In this document: positions 32,196 through 39,428 of the stretch, piece by piece | How the letters are laid out: every line of letters begins with the position of its first letter | Numbering within the stretch: the stretch's first letter is position 1 | Source: Peptoniphilus_A harei_B | Lineage (GTDB): Bacteria; Bacillota; Clostridia; Tissierellales; Peptoniphilaceae | Direction: 5' to 3' | Assembly: GCA_032560695.1 (NCBI GenBank) | Contig: JAWGHR010000007.1 | Span: 1 to 64,000 of the forward strand | DNA: 64,000 bases | Program-made: the position numbers and the translations under genes | Notes under the pieces: generated by a model | The model's database searches: none | Told to the model about the DNA's origin: nothing | What the model saw: only the letters and a program-made list of their open reading frames with translations

Positions 32196-32868
32196 GTTTT
32201 TCCCTCCTGTAAGCTAGATAAAGGACAAATAAGATGATAATCATGGCAGGAAGGATGAAGTTCTCTCCAAAGATTATCAAAGCTAAAATCGAAGCCACAA
32301 GCCCAAGAAGGGCTGGGAAGTGATCTTCCACTTGCTTCCACTGGCTCAAAAATATTACAAGGAAGAGGGCTGTCAAGATAAAATCTATTCCCTGGATTTC
32401 AAACTTTATAAAGTTGCCAAGGATGCCCCCAAGGATTGTGCCAAGGAACCAATAGGACTGGAGCAAGATTAAAATTGAAAGATAAAAATCTTCCTTTTTC
32501 ATATCACCTGGCACTTCTGTTCCCATTATCATGGAGTAAGCTTCATCGCAAAGGGCATAGTAGGCATAAGTTTTTTTCTTTCCTCTCATATCTTTAAATT
32601 TGCCAAGACATGTTAGGGCATAGAAGAAGTGTCTTATGTTCATCATGACAAGTATTAAGATGTAGGACAAGACATCCATGCCTGAGTGCATGGCTTCAAC
32701 GACTACAAATTGAATTGATCCCGAGAAGATTACCACTGATGTCAATGGTGGCATCCAAAAATCATATCCAAAGGAAGATGTATATATTCCAAAGCTAAGT
32801 CCAATAAATAAAAAGGAAATTAATATTGGAATTGTAATTGGAAAAACTTTTTTTAAATTTTTTATCAT
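32188..32868 (-). CDS. azlC: branched-chain amino acid exporter large subunit AzlC
   Basis: A 226-residue membrane protein with the AzlC features: SFLFIGLSFGIYTSSFGYD, VVIFSGSIQFVVVE and MNIRHFFYALTCL. Works with AzlD. GGAG precedes the ATG by seven bases. The transcript probably starts from an extended -10 box about 30 bases upstream, and no T-box or leucine-responsive element was seen. Confidence 0.92.
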   Translation of the reverse strand: MIKNLKKVFPITIPILISFLFIGLSFGIYTSSFGYDFWMPPLTSVVIFSGSIQFVVVEAMHSGMDVLSYILILVMMNIRHFFYALTCLGKFKDMRGKKKTYAYYALCDEAYSMIMGTEVPGDMKKEDFYLSILILLQSYWFLGTILGGILGNFIKFEIQGIDFILTALFLVIFLSQWKQVEDHFPALLGLVASILALIIFGENFILPAMIIILFVLYLAYRREKHD

Positions 32869-32899
32869 CTCTTCTCTCCCTTAAAGTTAATTAGTAAAC

Positions 32900-32908
32900 A
32901 TTATAACA
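32900..32908 (-). promoter_or_regulatory. extended -10 promoter of azlCD
   Basis: TG-T-TATAAT on the minus strand (TATAAT at 32905-32900), about 30 bases before azlC, with no clear -35 box. Confidence 0.5.
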
Positions 32909-33172
32909 CGTTAAAATTTTTTTATCATGTAAAATGAAATAATAAGCTATCCAATTTTGAGTGCTATAGAAAAACAAAGTGATATTACTTATCTAGATAA
33001 TAGCTAAGAAAGTTTTTTCTAGTAACTTTAAATATGGAAATAATAAAAAGGTTTACTAATATTAAATTAATGGTTGACTGATTTTAAAATTTATGATAAT
33101 TTTATGGTGTGAAATATGTAGCTAATGTCATAATTACATTTACAATAGTTTTCAATGCATAGGAGAGAATTT
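32909..33172. other. intergenic stretch between azlC and a divergent small gene
   Basis: AT-rich DNA with no credible open frame. TTGACT (33074-33079) with GATAAT 15 bases or TAATTT 17 bases downstream may drive the gene at 33173 on the plus strand, but the match is weak. Confidence 0.4.
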
Positions 33173-33442
33173 ATGAAAAAAATAAATTTATTGTTTGAAA
33201 AATTTATTTTAAAACACTATAAAAAAATTGATGTAAATGACGACGTTTATTTTTACTTATCAAATGCCTGTAAAATAACTGTGATATTTTTTATATTAGG
33301 AATCCTTTTCTTCATCTTTTATAAATTATCAGGTGTCGAAAGAATATTTGGTATGTCTTTGTATGGTCTAGCAAAAGACTCAATGGGGTATAGTTTATTT
33401 GGTCTTATTGTTTCTCTAATTATTTATTTATTCAAAAAATAA
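33173..33442 (+). CDS. small two-segment membrane protein of unknown function
   Basis: An 89-residue protein with a charged N-terminal third and two hydrophobic stretches (about 38-55 and 71-86, ending LIIYLFKK). I recognise no family. ATG 33173 is preferred over 33155 because AGGAGA lies seven bases before it. The gene is isolated, ending at a symmetrical terminator shared with the convergent P-type ATPase gene. Confidence 0.6.
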   Translation: MKKINLLFEKFILKHYKKIDVNDDVYFYLSNACKITVIFFILGILFFIFYKLSGVERIFGMSLYGLAKDSMGYSLFGLIVSLIIYLFKK

Positions 33443-33470
33443 GACTTTCTATAAAACTATATATAATAAA

Positions 33471-33512
33471 AAAGTGTCCTTAGACTTTTTACAGTTTAAG
33501 GACACTTCTTTT
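33471..33512 (+). terminator. symmetrical terminator between convergent genes
   Basis: AAGTGTCCTTA (33471-33481) pairs with TAAGGACACTT (33496-33506). CTTTTTT follows on the plus strand and TTTTTTATTAT on the minus strand, so it serves both genes. Confidence 0.88.
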
Positions 33513-33530
33513 TTATCTTTTAATTTTTAT

Positions 33531-36227
33531 TTATTTTTTCTTGAATCTTACTTTCTTTTGGATTTCTCCTGCAACTAGTGGTATAAGTGATGATCCAAGT
33601 ACAACTGCGATTTCTTTTGGTCCTAAGTCCATTAGTCCAAAGGCATCGTTTAATACTGGAACATAAATTACTACTAGCATTAACAAGAATGAGAATAAAG
33701 TTGCAAATACTAATTTTTTATTTGTAAATACTCCAAGTTCAAATACAGTCTTGTCAATTGATCTTGAAGAGTAGGCTCTTAGAAGCTCACAAATTATTAG
33801 GGTTGCAAAGGCCATTGTCCTTGCGTGTCCAAGTCCTTCGCCTTGGCCATACCACTTAAGTCCAACTATATATGCAAGTAGAGTTGCTACTGTGATTGCA
33901 ATAGATTGGATAGCAACTGTGATTTTTATTTCTGTGTCAAGGATTGGCTCGTCTGGGTCACGAGGTGCTTCATTCATTATATCTGCCTCTCCTCTTTCAA
34001 CTCCAAGAGCGAGAGCTGGGAAGGAGTCTGTAACAAGGTTAAGCCACAACAATTGAATTGGAATAAGTGGCACTGGAAGGTTCATTAGGATTGAAATCAA
34101 TACTATTAAAACTTCTCCCAAGTTACATGAAAGTAAATAAGCAACGAACTTCTTGATGTTGGAATAAATAATTCTTCCTTCTTCAACTGCGTTTACAATT
34201 GTTGCAAAGTTGTCATCTGTCAAAATTACTTCTGCAGTATTTTTTGCAACGTCAGTACCTGTTATACCCATGGCAATACCAATGTCTGCCTTTTTAATTG
34301 CTGGGGCGTCGTTAACTCCGTCACCAGTCATGGCAGTTATGTGACCATTTTGTTTTAGGGCTGTAACAATTTGAACCTTGTTTTCTGGAGAAACTCTTGT
34401 GAAGACAGATTTTTCTTTTACAATTTCTCTCATTTCTGCTTCAGACATTTCGTTAAGTTCCCTACCCATGATTGCTTCATCATCATGTTCTGCAATGCCA
34501 AGGTCTTTTGCAATGGCAAGACCTGTTTCAAGGTAATCACCTGTAATCATAATTGGTCTTATTCCTGCAGTCCTACATTCTTTTATTGCAGCCTTTGCTT
34601 CTGGTCTTGATGGGTCAATCATACCTGTAAGTCCAACAAAAACCATATCTTTTTCAATATTTTCTGATGTGATTTCACTTGGCATGTCCCTGTGTTTTCT
34701 ATAAGCGTAGCCTAGACATCTTAGGGCAGATCTTGCGAACTCGCTATTCTTTTCTAAAACTTCTTCTCTTAATTTGTCATCAAGGTCTACTTCTTTTCCA
34801 TCAATTAAGATCTTGCTACATCTATCAAGAACAACGTCTGGTGCTCCCTTTGTGAAGGATGTGATGTCATCAAAGATCTTGTCGTGGAAAGTTGTCATCA
34901 TCTTTCTGTCAGAGTCAAAAGGAATTTCTTCAATTCTGTCAATGTTACTATAAAGTTCCTTAAGTCCATTTCCTGCTTTTTCTGCAAAAGTAAGAAGGGC
35001 ACCTTCAGTTGGATCTCCAATAATTGACGCTTCCTCACCCTTAACTTGTAATTTTGCGTCATTAGTTAAGGCTGCAATAGAAGAAAGAATTTTAATATTT
35101 TCATCTTCTTCGATAGTAACTTTTGAATCTTTTCTTGTTACGTCACCTTCTGGAGAGTAACCAGTTCCTGAAACATCGTAAACGTGTCCGTCAGTAAATA
35201 CCTTTACAACAGTCATTTCGTTTTGTGTAAGTGTACCAGTCTTGTCGGAACAAATTACTGTAGTTGTTCCAAGAGTTTCTACTGCCAAAAGTTTTTTTAC
35301 AATAGCATTTTTTTCTGCCATCTTGCCCATACCAATTGAAAGTACAATTGTTACAATAGCTGGAAGCCCTTCTGGCACTGCTGCTACTGCAAGGGAAATA
35401 GCTGTCATAAACATTTCTCTTGGGTCATGCTTATAAAGTACGCCAACTGCAAGAACTACTGCACAAATTACAAGAACTAAAATACCAAGAGTCTTAGAAA
35501 GTTTTGCAAGTTTTCTTTGAAGGGGAGTTTGTTCATCTCCAACTGTGGCGATTGAAGTTGCAATCTTTCCAATTTCTGTTTCGTGGCCAGTTTCTACAAC
35601 AAGTCCCATACCCCTACCGTAAGACACAATAGTTGATGAGTAAGCCAAGTTTTCCCTGTCACCAATTTCCATCTTGCCATCATAAACCACACTAGCATCC
35701 TTTTCCACTGGAACTGACTCACCAGTTAGGGATGACTCATCAATCTTTAGATTTGATGACTCAAGAAGTCTTAGGTCTGCTGGGACTATATCACCAGTTT
35801 CAAGGATGATAATATCTCCTGGCACAAGTGTGTTTGAATCAACTTCAACATGGTCTCCATCTCTTATTACCTTGGCCTTTGGTGAAGACATCTTTTGTAG
35901 AGCTTCAATAGCTTCTTCTGCCTTACCTTCTTGGTAGATAGATAGAAAGGCATTTACAATTACAATGGCAATAATTATTCCTGCATCAAGTGCTTCTCCA
36001 TTGAAGGCAGATACAAGGGCTGCTGCCATTAAGATGATAATCATTGGATCAAGTATTTGTTCCTTTAACTTTTCTCCAAAGGATTTTTTCTTTTCTGCTT
36101 CAAGAGCATTGTCCCCATATTTTTCAAGCCTAGTCTTAGCTTCATCTTGACTTAGTCCTTTATCTTTCGTCGTAGAAAGATTTTTTAGGGCTTCGTCTGG
36201 GGATTGATTATACCAATTTTTTTCCAT
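33531..36227 (-). CDS. P2A-type cation-transporting ATPase (Ca2+/Mn2+ exporter, SERCA/PMR1-like)
   Basis: An 898-residue P-type ATPase. The actuator domain has SSLTGESVPV, the phosphorylation site is SDKTGTLTQNEM, the hinge is MTGDGVNDAPA, and the ion-binding helices carry AVAAVPEGLPAIV (M4) and NLVTDSFPALALG (M6), as in SERCA and PMR1. The C-terminal cation-ATPase helices complete it. Sequence alone suggests calcium, but its leader is a manganese-sensing yybP-ykoY riboswitch, so manganese export is more likely. ATG 36227 follows AGGAGG. Confidence 0.93.
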   Translation of the reverse strand: MEKNWYNQSPDEALKNLSTTKDKGLSQDEAKTRLEKYGDNALEAEKKKSFGEKLKEQILDPMIIILMAAALVSAFNGEALDAGIIIAIVIVNAFLSIYQEGKAEEAIEALQKMSSPKAKVIRDGDHVEVDSNTLVPGDIIILETGDIVPADLRLLESSNLKIDESSLTGESVPVEKDASVVYDGKMEIGDRENLAYSSTIVSYGRGMGLVVETGHETEIGKIATSIATVGDEQTPLQRKLAKLSKTLGILVLVICAVVLAVGVLYKHDPREMFMTAISLAVAAVPEGLPAIVTIVLSIGMGKMAEKNAIVKKLLAVETLGTTTVICSDKTGTLTQNEMTVVKVFTDGHVYDVSGTGYSPEGDVTRKDSKVTIEEDENIKILSSIAALTNDAKLQVKGEEASIIGDPTEGALLTFAEKAGNGLKELYSNIDRIEEIPFDSDRKMMTTFHDKIFDDITSFTKGAPDVVLDRCSKILIDGKEVDLDDKLREEVLEKNSEFARSALRCLGYAYRKHRDMPSEITSENIEKDMVFVGLTGMIDPSRPEAKAAIKECRTAGIRPIMITGDYLETGLAIAKDLGIAEHDDEAIMGRELNEMSEAEMREIVKEKSVFTRVSPENKVQIVTALKQNGHITAMTGDGVNDAPAIKKADIGIAMGITGTDVAKNTAEVILTDDNFATIVNAVEEGRIIYSNIKKFVAYLLSCNLGEVLIVLISILMNLPVPLIPIQLLWLNLVTDSFPALALGVERGEADIMNEAPRDPDEPILDTEIKITVAIQSIAITVATLLAYIVGLKWYGQGEGLGHARTMAFATLIICELLRAYSSRSIDKTVFELGVFTNKKLVFATLFSFLLMLVVIYVPVLNDAFGLMDLGPKEIAVVLGSSLIPLVAGEIQKKVRFKKK

Positions 36228-36246
36228 ACTTCCTCCTTTATAATAC

Positions 36247-36360
36247 AAAAAAGAGACCGACTCTTACATCGGTCTCACATACTTACAAAATAAGCTTTTC
36301 AGCCGGGCAATGCCGTAATGACGACTGAAAATTTAAAAGTTACTCCCCTAAGTGAGTAAA
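36247..36360 (-). promoter_or_regulatory. yybP-ykoY manganese riboswitch with terminator
   Basis: On the minus strand the leader reads CTCACTTAGGGGAGTAAC, then GTCGTCATTACGGC...CCGGCTG, the conserved loops of the yybP-ykoY class. The P1 stem pairs CTCAC (36356-36352) with GTGAG (36278-36274). The terminator GAGACCGA/TCGGTCTC plus six Ts (36276-36247) reuses the GAG of P1, so P1 and terminator exclude each other. This predicts an on-switch in metal. Confidence 0.9.
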
Positions 36361-36388
36361 TTATATCAAATTAATTTGCCTAAAACAA
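36360..36388 (-). promoter_or_regulatory. promoter of the manganese riboswitch
   Basis: TTGTTT (36388-36383), 17 bases, TATAAT (36365-36360) on the minus strand, just before the aptamer. Confidence 0.65.
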
Positions 36389-36413
36389 TCTATAAATCTT
36401 TAATAAATTATTT

Positions 36414-37700
36414 TTATTTTTTTGGAGTTAGCTTTGTCATTCCACCCATATACATTTGTAGTGGTTCTGGAATTCTTACGCTGCCATCTTCTTGAAGTAG
36501 ATTTTCTAAGAAGGCAATTAACATTCTTGGTGGAGCAACTACAGTGTTGTTCAATGTGTGGGCAAAGTATGTGCCATCCTTGCCACGAAGTTTGATGTTA
36601 AGTCTTCTTGCTTGGGCATCGCCAAGGTTTGAACATGATCCAACTTCAAAATATTTATTTTGTCTTGGTGAAAAGGCTTCAACGTCAAGAGACTTAACCT
36701 TTAAGTCTGCCAAGTCACCAGAACAACATTCAAGAGTTCTAACAGGGATATCTAGTGAACGGAAGAAGTCCACTGTGTTTTGCCATAATTTTACGTACCA
36801 GTCTTTTGATTCTTCTGGCTTACAAATTACAACCATTTCTTGTTTTTCAAATTGGTGGATCCTGTAAACTCCTCTTTCTTCAATACCGTGAGCTCCAACT
36901 TCTTTTCTAAAGCAAGGAGAATAAGAAGTAAGTGCAAGAGGCATATCTTCTTCTGGAGTAATTGTATTTATAAATTTACCAATCATTGAGTGTTCGGAAG
37001 TACCAATTAGATAAAGATCTTCGCCTTCAATCTTGTACATCATGTTTTCCATTTCTGCGAAACTCATAACACCAGTAACTACGTCTGATCTAATCATAAA
37101 TGGTGGAATGTGGTATTCAAAGCCACGATCAATCATAAAGTCTCTTGCATAAGCTAGGATTGCAGAGTGAAGTCTTGCAATGTCTCCCTTTAGGTAGTAG
37201 AAGCCTGCACCTGATGTGTTTCTTGCAGAGTCAAGGTCAATTCCGTTAAAGCTTTCCATGATGTCAATGTGGTAAGGAACTTCAAAGTCAGGAATTACTG
37301 GTTCGCCAAATCTTTCAAGCTCAACATTTTCGCTGTCGTCCTTTCCTATTGGCACTGTATCATCCATCATTTGTGGGATAACTTGCATCCTCTTCTTAAG
37401 TTCTTCAGCAAGATCTCTTTCAGCAGCTTCAAGATTTGTTATCTCTTCATTAATTTCTGCAACTTTTTTCTTTGCTTCTTCTGCCTTGTCCTTTTCTCCC
37501 TTTTGCATAAAGCCACCAATTGTTTTTGAAGTTTGGTTTTTTTCTGCACGAAGGTTGTCGCCCTTAGTCTTTGCAGCTCTTAGGTCCTCGTCAATCTTTA
37601 TAACTTCATCAACTAGTGGAAGTTTGTCATCTTGGAATTTCTTTTTGATATTTTCCTTAACTGCTTCTGGGTTTTCTCTTACAAATTTAATGTCTAACAT
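36414..37700 (-). CDS. serS: seryl-tRNA synthetase
   Basis: Class II synthetase charging tRNA-Ser (and tRNA-Sec where present). The 428-residue protein begins MLDIKFVRENPEAVKENIKK, and the long N-terminal coiled coil (about 30-105) that contacts tRNA is visible as heptad-rich sequence. The core has YSPCFRKEVG (motif 2) and the C-terminal NNTVVAPPRMLIAFLEN (motif 3). ATG 37700 follows GGGAGG; the frame upstream to 37733 runs into the T-box terminator. Controlled by a T-box leader. Confidence 0.96.
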   Translation of the reverse strand: MLDIKFVRENPEAVKENIKKKFQDDKLPLVDEVIKIDEDLRAAKTKGDNLRAEKNQTSKTIGGFMQKGEKDKAEEAKKKVAEINEEITNLEAAERDLAEELKKRMQVIPQMMDDTVPIGKDDSENVELERFGEPVIPDFEVPYHIDIMESFNGIDLDSARNTSGAGFYYLKGDIARLHSAILAYARDFMIDRGFEYHIPPFMIRSDVVTGVMSFAEMENMMYKIEGEDLYLIGTSEHSMIGKFINTITPEEDMPLALTSYSPCFRKEVGAHGIEERGVYRIHQFEKQEMVVICKPEESKDWYVKLWQNTVDFFRSLDIPVRTLECCSGDLADLKVKSLDVEAFSPRQNKYFEVGSCSNLGDAQARRLNIKLRGKDGTYFAHTLNNTVVAPPRMLIAFLENLLQEDGSVRIPEPLQMYMGGMTKLTPKK

Positions 37701-37717
37701 ATATCCTCCCTTAAAAT

Positions 37718-37900
37718 AAAAAAAGCCCCTCAATCCCTAAAGGGACGAGAGACCCGCGTTGCCACCCTAATTAACCAAATGGTTCACTTAAAATTTCATA
37801 GACTATGAGGTGGATTCATCTTAAAAAATTTACAGGTTCTCACCAGCCACCTGCTCTCTTAAAAACTTTTTAAAATTACTATTCTCAATTATCGCCTTTT
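37718..37900 (-). promoter_or_regulatory. serine T-box leader with terminator
   Basis: On the minus strand the T-box core AGGGTGGCAACGCGGG lies at 37768-37753, followed by a terminator (CTCTCGTCCC...GGGATTGAGGGG) and seven Ts at 37724-37718. Upstream are an AGTA bulge and GGTGAGAAC of stem I. TCC (37814-37812) in GAATCCACC is the likely specifier, a serine codon. Confidence 0.92.
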
Positions 37901-37912
37901 TTAGTTTTTTTT

Positions 37913-37940
37913 ATTATAACATAAGTAAAAATAAGTTCAA
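37913..37940 (-). promoter_or_regulatory. promoter of the serS T-box leader
   Basis: TTGAAC (37940-37935), 16 bases, TATAAT (37918-37913), preceded by TG-T as an extended -10. Confidence 0.65.
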
Positions 37941-37976
37941 GCTTTTTGTACTTTAAAGTAATTTTATTAAGATGAA

Positions 37977-38005
37977 TTGATGGAGATTTATAAAATATGT
38001 ATAAT
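37977..38005 (+). promoter_or_regulatory. promoter of the small toxin gene
   Basis: TTGATG (37977-37982), 17 bases, TATAAT (38000-38005). Transcription would start near 38012. Confidence 0.75.
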
Positions 38006-38033
38006 AAGTGTGAGGACATACAGATGGTGGTTG

Positions 38034-38055
38034 CCTAATAAAAATATTAGGAGGG
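38034..38055 (+). promoter_or_regulatory. hairpin overlapping the toxin ribosome-binding site
   Basis: CCTAATA-AAAA-TATTAGG (38034-38051) is a perfect seven-pair hairpin. Its 3' arm supplies the AGG of the ribosome-binding site AGGAGGG (38049-38055), six bases before the ATG. Confidence 0.7.
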
Positions 38056-38061
38056 ACGACT

Positions 38062-38145
38062 ATGAGTGACTATGAAATTCTATCTTTAATAATAGAGTTT
38101 GCAACACTAATAGTCATCATCTTAACACTTTACGATAAGAAGTAG
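38062..38145 (+). CDS. 27-residue holin-like type I toxin peptide candidate
   Basis: The peptide starts MSDYEILSLIIEFA, continues with a single hydrophobic helix (TLIVIILTL) and ends YDKK. This is the pattern of the putative holin-like toxin (Hol_Tox) peptides found in type I toxin-antitoxin loci of Gram-positive bacteria, which depolarise membranes when over-expressed. It has a consensus promoter, a strong but partly sequestered ribosome-binding site, and a long 3' untranslated region crossed by a convergent RNA. It is too short for homology certainty; assignment rests on pattern and locus structure. Confidence 0.75.
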   Translation: MSDYEILSLIIEFATLIVIILTLYDKK

Positions 38146-38152
38146 TTAAAAT

Positions 38153-38235
38153 GAAAAAACCACCTGTATCGCACTACAAGTGGTTTTAGTATAAAACTAA
38201 CTATAAGGCGACCGCTTTTAACGGTGTCCTCTTTA
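38153..38235 (-). ncRNA. predicted antisense (antitoxin) RNA
   Basis: A minus-strand extended -10 box, TG-T-TATAAT (38249-38241), predicts a start near 38234. The RNA would end at the hairpin AAACCACTTGTA/TACAGGTGGTTT plus six Ts (38186-38154), giving about 80 bases. It lies wholly opposite the 3' untranslated region of the toxin transcript. Confidence 0.65.
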
Positions 38236-38265
38236 TCTATATTATAACACAATATTTCTATTTTT

Positions 38266-38293
38266 AAAGGCTGCTAAGCCTTTTTTATTTTTT
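38266..38293 (+). terminator. terminator of the toxin transcript
   Basis: AAAGGCT-GCTA-AGCCTTT (38266-38283) followed by TTTTTTATTTTTT on the plus strand. It would give a toxin mRNA of about 280 bases. The T-run doubles as the last codons of the convergent 39-residue gene. Confidence 0.75.
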
Positions 38294-38404
38294 AAGATAC
38301 TTTATGAGGGCAAGGATTGCCAAAATTATAAGTACAAAAACACCTATGTAAATTCCCAAGCCAAGAATTAAAGCAATAAGTGAATTAGAAGTAGTAAAAG
38401 CCAT
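38285..38404 (-). CDS. 39-residue single-pass membrane peptide
   Basis: Starts MAFTTSNSLIALILGLG, runs as one uninterrupted hydrophobic helix (about 9-34) and ends LIKYLKK. AAGGAGGAATC precedes the ATG at 38404, and a well-formed promoter lies 28 bases upstream, so expression is likely although no family is recognised. It converges on the holin-like toxin gene. It may be a second small toxin or a membrane regulator; the sequence cannot decide. Confidence 0.65.
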   Translation of the reverse strand: MAFTTSNSLIALILGLGIYIGVFVLIILAILALIKYLKK

Positions 38405-38431
38405 AATGATTCCTCCTTTATACTTTTTTAC

Positions 38432-38460
38432 ATTATATCAATATAATTAATCTTTTACAA
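38432..38460 (-). promoter_or_regulatory. promoter of the 39-residue peptide gene
   Basis: TTGTAA (38460-38455), 17 bases, TATAAT (38437-38432) on the minus strand. Confidence 0.7.
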
Positions 38461-38490
38461 AATTTATTTACGCACATAATTTTTTCTTTT

Positions 38491-38499
38491 TGTTATAAT
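38491..38499 (+). promoter_or_regulatory. extended -10 promoter of the moxR-vwa pair
   Basis: TG-T-TATAAT (TATAAT at 38494-38499), 17 bases before the start codon, so the leader is very short. No good -35 box. Confidence 0.55.
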
Positions 38500-38516
38500 A
38501 GGCAAGAGGTGATGAA

Positions 38517-39428
38517 ATGAGAGAGTTTTTACTTTCACAAGGCGTTTCAGAAAATCTACTTAAGGGAGTAGATGAATTTATAGAAAAACATGATTTAAAT
38601 AAGGATTTTGAATATAGAATCCCAAATATAAAATACAAATATTACGGCAAAAAAACTTGGGAGAAGGCCATCGCTGCAATTTTATCTGGCGACAACATCC
38701 TCCTCTCTGGACCAAAGGCAACGGGCAAAAATGTTTTGGCTGAAAACTTGGCCTATCTATTTAAGAGACCACTATGGACAGTTTCTTTAAACATTGCATC
38801 AGACCCATCAAGCTTAATTGGATCTGATACCTTTAAGAACAACGAGGTCACTCTTAAGAAGGGACCAGTTTATGAAGCAGCAGAAGAAGGTGGCTTTGCA
38901 GTCTTTGACGAAATTAATATGGCTAAGAACGAAGCCCTTTCTGTTGTCCACTCCACTCTTGACTACAGAAGAGTCCTTGATATTTCTGGCTACGACAGAC
39001 TTATGCTAAACGACGCGACAAGGTTTATTGCCACTATGAACTACGGCTACATTGGCACTCGTGACCTTAACGAAGCTTTGGTCTCAAGATTTTTGGTAAT
39101 CGACATGCCAACTATCACTGAAGAAGATTTGGCCAAGTTATTTAAAGAAAACACAAATCTCAACAAGGATGCCATAAAAATTTTCACAAGATTATTTTTA
39201 GACCTTCAAGAGAAATCTCTCAACTCAGAAATTTCTTCCAAGGCCATAGACCTTCGTGGACTTATGTCAAGTATTGAGCTCATGAATCGTGGGCTTGGCA
39301 TAAGAGAGTCCCTTGACCTTGGTATTGTTGACAAGACCTTCGACTCCTACGAAAAGGAAATTGTCAACGACGTCATTGACACCCTTTTTGTAAAAAATAT
39401 CGAAAGAGCTGATCTCTTTGAAGGATGA
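38517..39428 (+). CDS. MoxR-type AAA+ ATPase
   Basis: A 303-residue AAA+ ATPase of the MoxR/CbbQ group, chaperones that remodel or metallate partner proteins together with a VWA protein. The Walker A is GPKATGKN near residue 63, with asparagine where serine or threonine is usual. Walker B is FAVFDEIN; sensor 1 is RFIATMNYGY, and SRFLVIDMPTITEEDL follows. GAGGTGAT precedes the ATG. The 3' end overlaps the VWA gene by 11 bases. No obvious target enzyme is adjacent. Confidence 0.88.
   Translation: MREFLLSQGVSENLLKGVDEFIEKHDLNKDFEYRIPNIKYKYYGKKTWEKAIAAILSGDNILLSGPKATGKNVLAENLAYLFKRPLWTVSLNIASDPSSLIGSDTFKNNEVTLKKGPVYEAAEEGGFAVFDEINMAKNEALSVVHSTLDYRRVLDISGYDRLMLNDATRFIATMNYGYIGTRDLNEALVSRFLVIDMPTITEEDLAKLFKENTNLNKDAIKIFTRLFLDLQEKSLNSEISSKAIDLRGLMSSIELMNRGLGIRESLDLGIVDKTFDSYEKEIVNDVIDTLFVKNIERADLFEG

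Noticed and set aside
33155..33172. Upstream start of the small membrane protein at 33155
   Set aside because: AGGAGA lies immediately after that ATG and seven bases before ATG 33173, so the downstream start is better supported.
38062..38145. Prophage remnant suggested by the holin-like peptide
   Set aside because: No lysin, integrase, structural gene or att-like repeat lies nearby; a chromosomal type I toxin-antitoxin locus explains the features better.
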